Positions 16,326 through 25,074 of a DNA stretch of 64,000 bases are shown one piece after another. This DNA is from DASUHT01 sp038230835. GTDB taxonomy: Bacteria > Actinomycetota > Thermoleophilia > Gaiellales > JAICJC01. The stretch's first letter is position 1. The number at the start of each line of letters is the position of its first letter. Where the stretch lies: NCBI GenBank assembly GCA_038230835.1, contig JBBRMM010000002.1:1-64000 (forward strand). Reading direction: 5' to 3'. The notes beneath the pieces were generated by a model. It was not told the DNA's origin. It searched no databases and saw nothing but the letters and a program-made list of their open reading frames with translations. Both the position numbers and the translations under genes were made by a program.

Positions 16326-18674
16326 TCAGGCTGCTTGCGAGTCGCCGCGGCGTGGTTCGGCAAGCAGCGCCGTCGCCTCGGCGGCGGGCAGCGGGCGCGC
16401 GAACAGGTAGCCCTGAGCGCGGTCGCAGCCCACGCTTCGCACCGACTCCAGCTGCGTCTCGGACTCGATGCCCTCGGCGATGGCCAGCAGGCCCAGCGCA
16501 TGGGCGAGGCTGACCACGTTGGCCGTGATGGCGGCGTCCTTGGCGTTGTGCTCGGCTCCCTGCACGAAACAGCGGTCAACCTTGATCACGTCCACCGGGA
16601 AGTGCCGCAACTGGCCGAGCGACGAGAACCCGGTGCCGAAGTCGTCGATGGCGATCCGGACGCCGGATTCGTGCAGGTCGTGGAGCTCGGCGCGCGCGCG
16701 CTCGCCGGCGCTGCCATCCTGCACGATCGCCGTCTCGGTCACCTCCAGACCGAGCAAGCCGGCGGGAAGTCCGGTGTCCCCCAGCACCCGTGTCACCAGG
16801 GCCCCCACCCCGCCGGCCGACAGCTGCCGGCCCGAGAGATTCGTCCAGGTGACGAAGCCGTCGGCCAGCATCCCGGCCGCGTGCCACTGTGCGGTCTGCG
16901 CACAGGCCTCGCGGAGCACGAACTCGCCCAGCTCGAAGATTGCCCCGGTCGCCTCGGCGACCGGGATGAACTCCGCCGGGGAGATCTGCCCGCGGGTCGG
17001 AGAGTGCCAGCGCAGAAGCGCCTCCACACCGACGATCGCGTCGCTGGCGAGATCGATCTCGGGTTGATAGTGCATGCTGAACTCGCCTCGCCGCAGCCCG
17101 AGCCGAAGCTCCTGCTCCAGCTGTCGGAGGTCGATTGCCCGCCGCGCCATGTCCTCGCCGAACACCGCGAAGCGGTTGCGACCGGCCTCCTTGGCGGCGT
17201 ACATCGCGATGTCGGCGTTGCGGATCGTCTCGTCGCTGTTACCGGGGCCGCCGGCGTGGTGGACGACGCCGATGCTGGCGCCGATCGCGAACTCCCGGTC
17301 AGACACCATCAGCGGCTGGGACAGGCTCTCCAGCAGCCGGCCTGCGACCGCCTCGGCGTGGGCCGGGTCGGCGTCCTCCACCAGCAGGCCGAACTCGTCG
17401 CCGCCGAAGCGGGCGAGCGTGTCGCTCGGCCTGGTCGCCTCGGCGAAGCGCTCGGCCACCCGACGCAGCAGCTGGTCGCCGGCGTCGTGGCCCAGGCTGT
17501 CGTTGACCTGCTTGAACCCGTCCAGGTCGACCAGCAGCACCGCCAACGGAGCGTCGGTGCGCTCCGACCGGGCCAGAGCGTGATCGAGCCGATCCCGGAA
17601 CAGGACGCGGTTGGCGAGCTGGGTGAGATCGTCGTGGTAGGCCTGACGGACGAGCTGCTCCTCGAGCCGCACCCGCTCGCTGACGTCGCGGGCGTTGAGC
17701 ACGATGCCGCGGATGTGGCGGTCGCTCCGCAGGTCGGTCAGGTGTGCCTCCAGTTGGCGCCACTCGCCGAGGTGGTTCCGGATCCCAAAGACGATCTCTC
17801 GCGGCTCCGCCCGGGTGGCGGCGGTCCGCACGAGCTCGCGATCGTCCGGGTGCACGACGTCGGCGAAGCCGGCGCCCAGCAGCGCCGTGTCGGGATGGCC
17901 GAGCATGCGCGTCACCGATTGGCTCGCGTAGCGGCAGCCGTCGGTCCCGAACACCAGCACCAGGTCGGTGGACGAGTCGACCAGGCTTCGGAAGTGGGCG
18001 GTCTGGCGGCGGGTGGCCGCGATCAGCCCCAGCGCCAGCAGCAGCGAGGTGGACAGCCCGCCGATGCCCAGCAGCGACTGGGTGATGATCAGATTGCTGA
18101 TGTTGGCGTCGTCGGCGGTGGCGATCGTGCGGGCCGCGTTCAGCGACACGTTCGACGTCAGGCCGGCCAGGACGCGCAGCCGCTCCACGGGGTCGGTGAC
18201 GTTGATGTGCTCGTTCGCGGTCATCGGCACCGCCGCCGGCGAGGTGTGGGCCAGCAGTGCGGATCCAGCCGCCGTGAGGTCGACCGCGAGCCGCTTCTCC
18301 TGCATGAGCTGGCGCCGGATCACGCTACCGGAGGCGGCCGGCAACGCGGTCGCGTCGTCGTCGCCCTGCACCTCCGGGGCGGTGCCACCGTTCAGGAGGG
18401 CGTCCGCGCTGCGCACGAGCACCGTGGCCGTGGCGGCGGGATCGGCCGGCTCGCCGGCCCTGACCAGCAGGATCTCGTTCACGTAGCGCTCGGCCAGCGT
18501 CCGCTGGCGCGCGGCCACCTCGACCACCGCCGCCCGGTGCTGTGAGCCCTGGGTGGCCGAGATCGACAGCACCACGCTCAGTCCCCAGCAGAGCGCGAAG
18601 GTGACCAGGATGGCCACGATCGTGCGCCGGCTGCGGCCTGCGAACGGCGCGAAGGTGGATCGCCTGCCCGGCAC
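16326..18674 (-). CDS. Membrane c-di-GMP enzyme: sensor region, PAS, GGDEF and EAL domains
   Basis: The 782-residue product starts at a GTG that overlaps the stop of the upstream cupredoxin gene (TAGTG). Helices at about 17-39 and 195-220 frame an extracytoplasmic sensor of about 155 residues. A PAS domain (about 225-340) is followed by GGDEF (about 350-515, active-site RFGGDEFG intact) and EAL (about 525-770, VEALLRW; metal-binding ETAIVQD, DDFGTG and AEGIE all present). Both synthesis and hydrolysis of c-di-GMP look chemically possible. The coupling suggests that the lipoprotein encoded upstream reports to this sensor, perhaps on copper or redox state; that is inference. Confidence 0.92.
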   Translation of the reverse strand: MPGRRSTFAPFAGRSRRTIVAILVTFALCWGLSVVLSISATQGSQHRAAVVEVAARQRTLAERYVNEILLVRAGEPADPAATATVLVRSADALLNGGTAPEVQGDDDATALPAASGSVIRRQLMQEKRLAVDLTAAGSALLAHTSPAAVPMTANEHINVTDPVERLRVLAGLTSNVSLNAARTIATADDANISNLIITQSLLGIGGLSTSLLLALGLIAATRRQTAHFRSLVDSSTDLVLVFGTDGCRYASQSVTRMLGHPDTALLGAGFADVVHPDDRELVRTAATRAEPREIVFGIRNHLGEWRQLEAHLTDLRSDRHIRGIVLNARDVSERVRLEEQLVRQAYHDDLTQLANRVLFRDRLDHALARSERTDAPLAVLLVDLDGFKQVNDSLGHDAGDQLLRRVAERFAEATRPSDTLARFGGDEFGLLVEDADPAHAEAVAGRLLESLSQPLMVSDREFAIGASIGVVHHAGGPGNSDETIRNADIAMYAAKEAGRNRFAVFGEDMARRAIDLRQLEQELRLGLRRGEFSMHYQPEIDLASDAIVGVEALLRWHSPTRGQISPAEFIPVAEATGAIFELGEFVLREACAQTAQWHAAGMLADGFVTWTNLSGRQLSAGGVGALVTRVLGDTGLPAGLLGLEVTETAIVQDGSAGERARAELHDLHESGVRIAIDDFGTGFSSLGQLRHFPVDVIKVDRCFVQGAEHNAKDAAITANVVSLAHALGLLAIAEGIESETQLESVRSVGCDRAQGYLFARPLPAAEATALLAEPRRGDSQAA

Positions 18675-19117
18675 TAGTGCACCACCAGGTCGGCGTGCAT
18701 CCCGCCCATGTAGTGCCCGAACATGTTGCAAAACACCACGTAGCGCCCGGGCCGCAGATGCAGCACGAGGTCACGCACCCCGCCGGGCGCACCGCCGTCC
18801 AGCGAGCCCACCGTCACCGGCTTCAGCGCCTCCTCGTTCACCGTCAACCCGTCGGAGCGCATCGGCAGCGGCCCGTCGGTGGCCCGCACGACGATCAGCT
18901 CGTGCGTGTCAGGCCCGAGGTTCGACACCACCAGTCGCACCGTGCCTGCCGGCACCTGCCAGGGCCGGGCCGAGATCTGGAAGTCGTGCTCGCTGATCCG
19001 CACCACGGCCCCCGCCGGCGTGGTCGTGGCGTGGCCGGAGCAGGCGCCGCCCGCGAGCACCAGCACTGCGGCGATCGACACCAACGCTCGTGGCTTCTGC
19101 AACAGGAGCGCCTGCAT
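18674..19117 (-). CDS. Cupredoxin-like copper protein, probable lipoprotein
   Basis: The 147-residue product has a signal peptide with Cys26 in a lipobox-like context (GGAC, imperfect at -3). The cupredoxin fold is indicated by a complete set of type 1 copper ligands: His72 (DTHELIVV), Cys130, His135 and Met140 in CNMFGHYMGGM. Such proteins carry electrons or hold copper outside the membrane. The stop overlaps the GTG of the GGDEF/EAL gene by one base, so both are made from one transcript. Confidence 0.85.
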   Translation of the reverse strand: MQALLLQKPRALVSIAAVLVLAGGACSGHATTTPAGAVVRISEHDFQISARPWQVPAGTVRLVVSNLGPDTHELIVVRATDGPLPMRSDGLTVNEEALKPVTVGSLDGGAPGGVRDLVLHLRPGRYVVFCNMFGHYMGGMHADLVVH

Positions 19118-19184
19118 GTGGCCCTAGATCGACCCGAATCACCGCCACCTTGAGCGCCGCCGACCACACCGACTGCGCCGCTTC

Positions 19185-20294
19185 TTAGGCCGGCGCCGGC
19201 GTCGCGCCCATGTGCTTGAGCCACGCGCCGTGCGAATGCAGTGCGGAGCGCATCGTGGGGTGCGAGTGGTAGGCGATCCCGTGCTCGGCTGCGACCTGGC
19301 GCACGATCACCGCCAGTTGCGGGTAGAGCGTGTGCGGCACGCGCGGGAACAGGTGATGCTCGATCTGGTGGTTGAGGCCGCCGGTGTACCACACGATCAC
19401 CGGGTTGGCCGGGGCGAAGTTGGCCGTGGCCTCGGTCTGGTGGATGTGCCACTCCGGGTTGGTCGAGTCGCGCTCGAGGTGCTCGTCCGGCGCCAGCGTG
19501 GCCGTCTCCTCGACGCAGTGCGAGAGCTGGAAGACGACGGTCAGCGCGAGCGACGCGACCGCCGACGCGAGCAGGAACACCGCCAGCACGTGCAGCGGTG
19601 AGTGGAGCCACAGCGGGATCGCGATCGCCCACACCACGAAGAAGACCTTGCCGGCCACCAGGCCGGCCAGATTCCACCCCCGCGGCGGTCGGATGGCCGA
19701 CCGCCCGACCGTGCCGCGGGCGAGCATCGCGAAGTCGCTGGCGGTCTGCCAGCGCACGGTGACGAACGCGTACAGAAGCCAGATGTAGATGTGCTGATAG
19801 CGGTGCCACGCCCGCCGGGGCTGGGTCAGATCGAAGCGTGCGAAGGGCAGCGCATTGATGTCCGGATCGTGGTCGGTGACGTTGGTGTAGGTGTGGTGCG
19901 CGAGGTGCTTGGCGGCCCACACGTAGGAGGATCCACCGATCAGGTCGAGCGAGTGCGCGGCGATCCGGTTCGCGGTGCGGCTGGTCGAGTAGCCGCCGTG
20001 GTTGGCGTCGTGCATGATGCAAAACCCGATCCCGGCCGCGGCGAGGCCGAGCGACACCGATACCAGCAGCACCGGAACCAAGCTCGTGGTCACGAACACC
20101 ACCATCACGTACGACGCGACCGCCCAGGCCAGCACCAGTGCCGACTTCGCCCACAACCGGCGGTAGGCCCGGCGCATGGTCGCCGGGTCGGCCAGCACGG
20201 CCCGGGTGCGCTGGTCAAGCACGCGGGAGAACTCGCCCGCTCCCCGAAATCGGATCCGCTCGCCCGCGGGCGCCTGGGCCGTCTCGGCCGGCAC
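19185..20294 (-). CDS. Membrane fatty-acid (acyl-CoA/acyl-lipid) desaturase
   Basis: The 369-residue product carries the three histidine boxes of membrane diiron desaturases: HDANH (95-99), HLAHH (130-134) and the C-terminal NHQIEHH near residue 318. Four to five transmembrane helices lie between them. The HQIEHH form resembles front-end and linoleoyl-CoA-type desaturases, although no fused cytochrome b5 is present. It introduces a double bond in membrane fatty acids, using ferredoxin or another electron donor. The GTG start overlaps the stop of a 31-residue upstream frame (TAGTG). Regulation by cold is common for the family but not shown here. Confidence 0.93.
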   Translation of the reverse strand: MPAETAQAPAGERIRFRGAGEFSRVLDQRTRAVLADPATMRRAYRRLWAKSALVLAWAVASYVMVVFVTTSLVPVLLVSVSLGLAAAGIGFCIMHDANHGGYSTSRTANRIAAHSLDLIGGSSYVWAAKHLAHHTYTNVTDHDPDINALPFARFDLTQPRRAWHRYQHIYIWLLYAFVTVRWQTASDFAMLARGTVGRSAIRPPRGWNLAGLVAGKVFFVVWAIAIPLWLHSPLHVLAVFLLASAVASLALTVVFQLSHCVEETATLAPDEHLERDSTNPEWHIHQTEATANFAPANPVIVWYTGGLNHQIEHHLFPRVPHTLYPQLAVIVRQVAAEHGIAYHSHPTMRSALHSHGAWLKHMGATPAPA

Positions 20295-20389
20295 TACAGG
20301 TGCTCGGCTGCGGAAGCGGTCGTGCGGTTGACGGGCGATCCGGCGTGGTGGCCGGCGTGGGCACCGGCGGGGACGACTCGGATGTCCAT
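20294..20389 (-). CDS. Possible 31-residue leader peptide upstream of the desaturase
   Basis: An ATG opens a frame rich in His, Ala and Gly (MDIRVVPAGAHAGHH...) that ends in TAG overlapping the GTG of the desaturase gene. The overlap could couple translation of the two. No good Shine-Dalgarno sequence precedes the ATG, so this may be chance. Confidence 0.35.
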   Translation of the reverse strand: MDIRVVPAGAHAGHHAGSPVNRTTASAAEHL

Positions 20390-20579
20390 GTCTCGCTCTC
20401 TGGGTCAGATGGCCGTAACCATCAGCGGGAACGCCAGTCTAGCAGCGCCGGATTGCAACTCTCGGGCACTCCCTGACCGCGGGCGATGCTAAGGTGTGAT
20501 GGAAGGGATCTCCGCCCACGTCAGCGCTCGACACCGGTCGGCTCGGATCTGATCGCGCCGCTGCACACGAGGGGAGCAC

Positions 20580-20876
20580 ATGAGCGAGAAACCTGGCGAC
20601 GGCGAACCGCAGGCGGACGACCCGCCGGCGGTCGTGCCGGTCAGCGGCGTGCGCACCGAGCACCAGCTGCGGATCCAGCTGCGGGACGCGCTGGAGCGCA
20701 ACACCAAGTTCGAGCGGGCGCTGCGCGAATCGGCGGCGTTCGCCTACGGGCGCCGCGAGCTCGCCGACCTGCGCCAGCTGAAGGCGGCGCTGTGGGCGGC
20801 CGGGTTCCCGGACCCCAACCCAAAGACCGCCAACCGCGACGACGGCGATTCGCCGCCCAAGCCACCCGCCGGCTGA
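20580..20876 (+). CDS. Small hydrophilic protein, 98 residues
   Basis: ATG preceded by GAGGGGAGCAC. Both ends are acidic and Pro-rich; the centre (about residues 25-75) is charged and helical (RTEHQLRIQLRDALERNTKFE), possibly a coiled coil. No family recognised. A second small gene with its own ribosome-binding site follows 61 bases later. Confidence 0.65.
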   Translation: MSEKPGDGEPQADDPPAVVPVSGVRTEHQLRIQLRDALERNTKFERALRESAAFAYGRRELADLRQLKAALWAAGFPDPNPKTANRDDGDSPPKPPAG

Positions 20877-20937
20877 ACCCATCCCGGGGGCCGCTGCGGC
20901 CCGCGGCCACCTAACACCGAACCAGGAGGTGCTCGAC

Positions 20938-21177
20938 ATGGAGTTCACCGTCGAACTGCGCTACCAGAGCGGCTCGTCAACGATCCTCTCCACCGAAGCG
21001 GACACGGCCGACGAGGCGCTCACCAACGCCCGTGACCCGCGCCGGCCGCTGATCGGTATCCACATCACCGCGCCCGCGGCCGAGGTGGTCCAGGCCCCCG
21101 TCGAGCCCCGCGGGTCGGCGACGTTCAACTATCGCCGCGCCCCCGTGCAGCACCGACCGTCCCGACGCCACCCCTGA
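20938..21177 (+). CDS. Small protein, 79 residues, beta-alpha-like fold
   Basis: The ATG follows AGGAGGTGCTCGAC, the best ribosome-binding site in this area. The sequence FTVELRYQSGSSTILSTEAD then DEALTNARD suggests a strand-strand-helix unit like small dodecin or DUF-type domains, but no family is certain. The C-terminal third is basic and Pro-rich. Confidence 0.6.
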   Translation: MEFTVELRYQSGSSTILSTEADTADEALTNARDPRRPLIGIHITAPAAEVVQAPVEPRGSATFNYRRAPVQHRPSRRHP

Positions 21178-21312
21178 CGGGCCGTGACCCGGCCGTCCCC
21201 GCGGGCGTCCGGAGAGCCGTCCCCCACTAGCCGAGCGGTGTGGGCGGTCGTACTATCGGAGAGTCGGGCGACTCCGCCACGGCGTGTGGTGACCATCCCT
21301 GAGGGGGGCATT

Positions 21313-22491
21313 GTGGGCAGACGTGGAATCATCCGCCGCCTTTCGCCGGTGGTGGTGGCGGCGGCCGGGCTGCTCGTGGCGACGACGAGCGCCGAGGCGG
21401 CCACCGCGACCCGCGCCGAGGCCATGCGCGCAGCGGTGCGCATGTTCGACCGCTCGCTGCCCGCCTCGCTTCGCACGAGCTTGCTGCCCCCGACGTCCGC
21501 GCCGGTGGCGCCGGGCACGTTCCTGGAGCTCTTCACCCGGCCGACCCCGCTGCTGGTAAACGGCGTCACCTACCAGCTTTCGATGGACGCGTCCACCACC
21601 ACCGACCAGTTCGGGTCACCGCCCAGCCTGGAGATCGGATTGTCCCGGCTGACCACGGCCAACGGGCGGATCACCGCCGCACAGGGCCACGTGTACGGCT
21701 TCTCGTCGACCAGCATGACGATGACCGCCACCCAGGCTCTGGCCAGTATCCACCTCGACACCAACACCAGTTTCACCCCGACCGAGGTGGACACGACCTT
21801 CACCCCGGTCGCCACCAGTTCGACACCGTGCACCCTGTTCACCGGCGGCCGCGGCACCGTCACGCGAGCGGTTGGCAGCCTCGCCTCGACGACGTTTCGA
21901 GTTTCCACCGGCACCTCCCCGTTCTTCGGCACCATCACCACCGCGCCGCAGTCGGCGTCCGCCTTCGCTGACCCGGGGTGCTTCTCTGGCGGCGGCTTTG
22001 GCGGCTCGAGCCGCCAAAGCTACACCTTCTACTTCCCATGCACGGGCCGCGAAACGATCCAGACCGGCTCACAGTTCGGAGTTGCCGGTTGGTCGGCCCA
22101 GGTCGGCTTCGAGGGCCAAAACGCCTACCTGTTCGCCGGCACCGGCACCACCTCGGTGACCGAGACCGTCGCCCACTTCGGCGCCGGGCTGGAAAGCGCG
22201 TCTGACATGCCGGCCCCGGAGCACTCGGCCGCCGGCGCCTTGGCGACGCTCGGCACCGCGGGCAACCAGCTCTTCAGCGGAGCCGCGGCCTTCGTGTCGC
22301 GCCACGCCCCGACCGTCTCTCCGGTTCGCACGTGCAGCTACGGACGGCACCTCTACCACTTCATCGCCACCCGCTATGTCGGCGGCATGAGCCCCGCCAC
22401 CGCAAGCCCCCTGGCGGCGCTCTTCGACACCGGCACCTTCGACTACCACGGACAGACCGCAACCCTGATCATCCGCCGCTACCTGACCTGA
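21313..22491 (+). CDS. Secreted protein of unknown function
   Basis: The GTG at 21313 follows GAGGGGGG and opens a signal peptide (RRLSPVVVAAAGLLVATTSAEA). The 365-residue mature part is Thr/Ser/Ala-rich and beta-type. It has about six Cys in the second half, consistent with disulphides, and a Gly-rich stretch followed by FYFPC. The ribosome-binding site and start context closely match the secreted-protein gene at 12920-13477. No domain recognised. Confidence 0.7.
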   Translation: MGRRGIIRRLSPVVVAAAGLLVATTSAEAATATRAEAMRAAVRMFDRSLPASLRTSLLPPTSAPVAPGTFLELFTRPTPLLVNGVTYQLSMDASTTTDQFGSPPSLEIGLSRLTTANGRITAAQGHVYGFSSTSMTMTATQALASIHLDTNTSFTPTEVDTTFTPVATSSTPCTLFTGGRGTVTRAVGSLASTTFRVSTGTSPFFGTITTAPQSASAFADPGCFSGGGFGGSSRQSYTFYFPCTGRETIQTGSQFGVAGWSAQVGFEGQNAYLFAGTGTTSVTETVAHFGAGLESASDMPAPEHSAAGALATLGTAGNQLFSGAAAFVSRHAPTVSPVRTCSYGRHLYHFIATRYVGGMSPATASPLAALFDTGTFDYHGQTATLIIRRYLT

Positions 22492-22573
22492 CGCCCGCGC
22501 GGGCACCGGCCACCCACCGGGCGGCGAATGATGAGGATGCTATGGTCAGGGCATCAGTCCCATCATCCCCACG

Positions 22574-23137
22574 GTGATCGAGGTCACCTCCCGCGGCGAG
22601 CGCGCCTTCGACATCTACTCCCGGCTCCTCAACGAGCGGGTGGTGTTCATGGGCACGGAGCTGGACGCCGACGCCGCAAACGTGGTGGTCGCCCAGCTGC
22701 TGCACCTGGAGTCCGAGGATCCTGAGAAGGAGATCTCGCTCTACATCAACTCGCCCGGCGGCGACGTCTACGCGGGGCTTGCGATCTACGACACGATGCA
22801 GTTCATCAAGCCCGACGTGCGCACCTTCTGCTTCGGCTCGGCGATGAGCATGGCGGCGGTGCTGCTGGCCGGCGGCGCCAAGGACAAGCGGATGGCGCTG
22901 CCCAACGCCAAGATCCTGATCCACCAGGTGTCGTCCGGCTTCCACGGCCAGGCCACCGACATCGAGATCCACGCCCGCGAGATCATCGACATGCGACGGC
23001 GGCTGGACCAGATCCTCTCCGAGCACACCGGCCAGCCGCTCGAGACCGTCGCCCACGATACCGAGCGCGACCGCTTCATGACCGCCGAGCAGGCCAAGGA
23101 GTACGGCATCGTCGACCGCGTGATCGCAAAGCACTGA
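22574..23137 (+). CDS. clpP: ATP-dependent Clp protease proteolytic subunit
   Basis: The product has the ClpP fold and catalytic triad: Ser92 (GSAMSMAAVLL), His117 (KILIHQ) and Asp166 (TERDRF), with the INSPGGDV loop at 59-65. It forms the tetradecameric proteolytic chamber that works with ClpX or ClpC. Length from GTG is 187 residues. Homology suggests translation starts slightly earlier: the in-frame codons just upstream read SPIIPTVIE, typical of ClpP N-termini, but no ATG, GTG or TTG lies between them and an upstream stop; an ATC at 22553 or 22562 is the only matching position. It is a single gene here, not paired with tig or clpX, so it is probably one of several clpP copies. Confidence 0.95.
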   Translation: MIEVTSRGERAFDIYSRLLNERVVFMGTELDADAANVVVAQLLHLESEDPEKEISLYINSPGGDVYAGLAIYDTMQFIKPDVRTFCFGSAMSMAAVLLAGGAKDKRMALPNAKILIHQVSSGFHGQATDIEIHAREIIDMRRRLDQILSEHTGQPLETVAHDTERDRFMTAEQAKEYGIVDRVIAKH

Positions 23138-23158
23138 TGCGCTGCGGGGATGCTGCCG

Positions 23159-24190
23159 ATGCCTGAGCCTCCCTGGGGCCGACCGCTGCAGGGCCGTTTG
23201 GACGAGCACGTGATCACCAGCGACGTCCTGCGCGGTAACGCGCTCGGCGATCCCCACCAGCGGCCGCTGTGGGTGTACACCCCGCCCGGCTACGACGACG
23301 ACCCGGCTCGCCACTACCCGGCGGTGTACGTGATCCAGGGCTTCACCGGCCAGCTCGACATGTGGCGCAGCCGCGGCTCGTTTCGGCCGCTGTTCCCCGA
23401 GCAGGTGGACGAGCTCTTCTGTGACGGGGCGACTCCGCATTGCCTGGTGGTGTTCGTGGACTGCTGGACGTCGCTGGGCGGCAGCCAGTTCCTCGACTCC
23501 CCCGCCACCGGCCGCTACCACACCTACCTGTGCGAGGAGGTGGTCGGCTGGGTGGACGCCCACTACCGCACGCTGGCGGCGCGCGAGCACCGCGGCATCG
23601 CCGGCAAGTCGAGCGGCGGCTACGGGGCGATGATCACCCCCATGCTGCGGCCCGACCTGTGGGGCGGCCTGGCCACCCATGCCGGCGACTCCCTGTTCGA
23701 GGTCTCCTACGCGCGCGACTTCGGCCCCTGCGCGCGCCTCCTGCGCGACCACTACGACGGCTCCTACGACCGCTTCCTGGCCGACTTCCGCAGCCGCGTC
23801 GCGTTCACCAAGGACGGCGACGAGGAGCTGCTCGAGATGTACGCGATGGCGGCCTGCTACTCGGCGGACGCCGACGGCAGCGTTCGGCTGCCGTTCGACC
23901 CCGCCACCGGCCGCATCGTGCCCGACGTGTGGGAGCGCTGGCTGGCCCTCGACCCGGTGCGGATGGTGCCCGGCCATGCCGAGGCGCTGCGCTCGCTGCG
24001 GGCGATCTACATCGACGCCGGTACCCGCGACGAGTGGTACCTGGACCTAGGTGCCGAGGCCTTCCAGGCCGAACTGGCCGCGATCGGCGTCACCGACGTG
24101 CGCTTCGAGCTGTTCGACGCCACCCACATGAACATCGGCTACCGCTACCCGATCGGGCTGCAGTACCTCGCCGAACGGCTGTCGGCCTAG
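23159..24190 (+). CDS. Esterase-D/S-formylglutathione-hydrolase-like alpha/beta hydrolase
   Basis: The product of about 343 residues belongs to the putative esterase family (PF00756 type). The nucleophile elbow is GKSSGGYGAM, and a C-terminal DATHMNIGYRY supplies the catalytic His. The N-terminal motif RPLWVYTPPGYDDD is typical. No signal peptide, so it is cytoplasmic. An alternative ATG lies nine bases upstream; 23159 has the better spacing to GGGGA. It follows clpP by 21 bases and may be co-transcribed. Substrate unknown. Confidence 0.85.
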   Translation: MPEPPWGRPLQGRLDEHVITSDVLRGNALGDPHQRPLWVYTPPGYDDDPARHYPAVYVIQGFTGQLDMWRSRGSFRPLFPEQVDELFCDGATPHCLVVFVDCWTSLGGSQFLDSPATGRYHTYLCEEVVGWVDAHYRTLAAREHRGIAGKSSGGYGAMITPMLRPDLWGGLATHAGDSLFEVSYARDFGPCARLLRDHYDGSYDRFLADFRSRVAFTKDGDEELLEMYAMAACYSADADGSVRLPFDPATGRIVPDVWERWLALDPVRMVPGHAEALRSLRAIYIDAGTRDEWYLDLGAEAFQAELAAIGVTDVRFELFDATHMNIGYRYPIGLQYLAERLSA

Positions 24191-24198
24191 CGACGGGC

Positions 24199-24963
24199 TC
24201 AGCAGGGCTGGTGCAGGTGGTAGCCGGGGAAGCGGCGGCGGGCCTGGGCGAGGGTGCCGAAGCGGACGAGGTAGCGGGTGGAGAGCTGCCGCCATTCCGG
24301 GTCGTCGGCGCAGTAGATGGTGCGTGCGGTGGGATAGGAGGAGGCGTAGTAGCCGCCGGCGCTGACCGGCCCCGATCCGCCGCCGGTGGTGGGCGGAGGG
24401 CTGGCCGAGACGTAGCGGCGGTAGGCGGCGACCCAGTTGGTGGCCTCGATGTGCTGGGCGGCGGGCAGCGCGACACGGCCGGCGCAGACCAGGTCGTGGA
24501 GCGTGTTTTCGAGCCGGTCCTTGGTGCGGGCGCCCCAGCGGCCGGCGTACGGCTCGGGCCACAGGTTTTGGATCGCGTTCGATCCGCCCAGCTCGAGCGA
24601 GACCAGGTGGTCGACCTCGTGCGCGTAGGGCACGTGGGCGACGTGATAGCGGGCGTAGACGGCGTCCGACTCCGCGGTGGGGACGTTGCGCACCGATGAG
24701 GCGTACCCGGGTCGGCAGACGACCGCGGCGCTGTGGGTGAGGATGCCGCCCGGCGTCAGTGCGCGGTTGGGCAGGTCGACGCGTGGCACGACCGGGCCAC
24801 CCTTGACGGTCGGCGCGACGACCTGCGGATGGGCCGTGTGATGGGCCTTGCGGTGGTGGGTGTTGGTCGAAACGGAGGCCGTCTCGGTGGGCGCCCCGCT
24901 CGACGCGGAAGTGGTTGAGGCGCACGCGACTGCCGTCGGTGCCAGCGCCAGGACGACCAGCAC
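24199..24963 (-). CDS. HNH-nuclease-like lipoprotein
   Basis: A signal sequence ends in AVAC, so the protein is probably lipid-anchored, followed by a Thr/His-rich linker. Residues about 105-160 carry an HNH-type core: HEVDHLVSLELGGSNAIQN, then LWPEPY and TKDRLENTL, the pattern of secreted HNH proteins. A C-terminal region with Cys pairs follows. It could cut extracellular DNA. The GTG at 24963 gives an n-region without positive charge. If translation began at an in-frame ATC (25002, AAGGAT eight bases before it), the N-terminus would gain three Arg and become a textbook signal peptide. Confidence 0.75.
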   Translation of the reverse strand: MLVVLALAPTAVACASTTSASSGAPTETASVSTNTHHRKAHHTAHPQVVAPTVKGGPVVPRVDLPNRALTPGGILTHSAAVVCRPGYASSVRNVPTAESDAVYARYHVAHVPYAHEVDHLVSLELGGSNAIQNLWPEPYAGRWGARTKDRLENTLHDLVCAGRVALPAAQHIEATNWVAAYRRYVSASPPPTTGGGSGPVSAGGYYASSYPTARTIYCADDPEWRQLSTRYLVRFGTLAQARRRFPGYHLHQPC

Positions 24964-25074
24964 GGGCAGCGCGCGGCGGCGGATGAGGGTGGCGATGTCG
25001 ATCAGACCGGATCCTTAGCCGATCCGTGGCGCGGTATCGTGGTTACGATCGGCAACGTCGACCGGGGAGCCGTC

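Noticed and set aside
15435..18545. A 1036-residue plus-strand open frame
   Set aside because: It is antisense to the glycosyltransferase frame shift region and the GGDEF/EAL gene; its translation is Arg/Gly/Ala-rich without domains, while the opposite strand has clear catalytic motifs.
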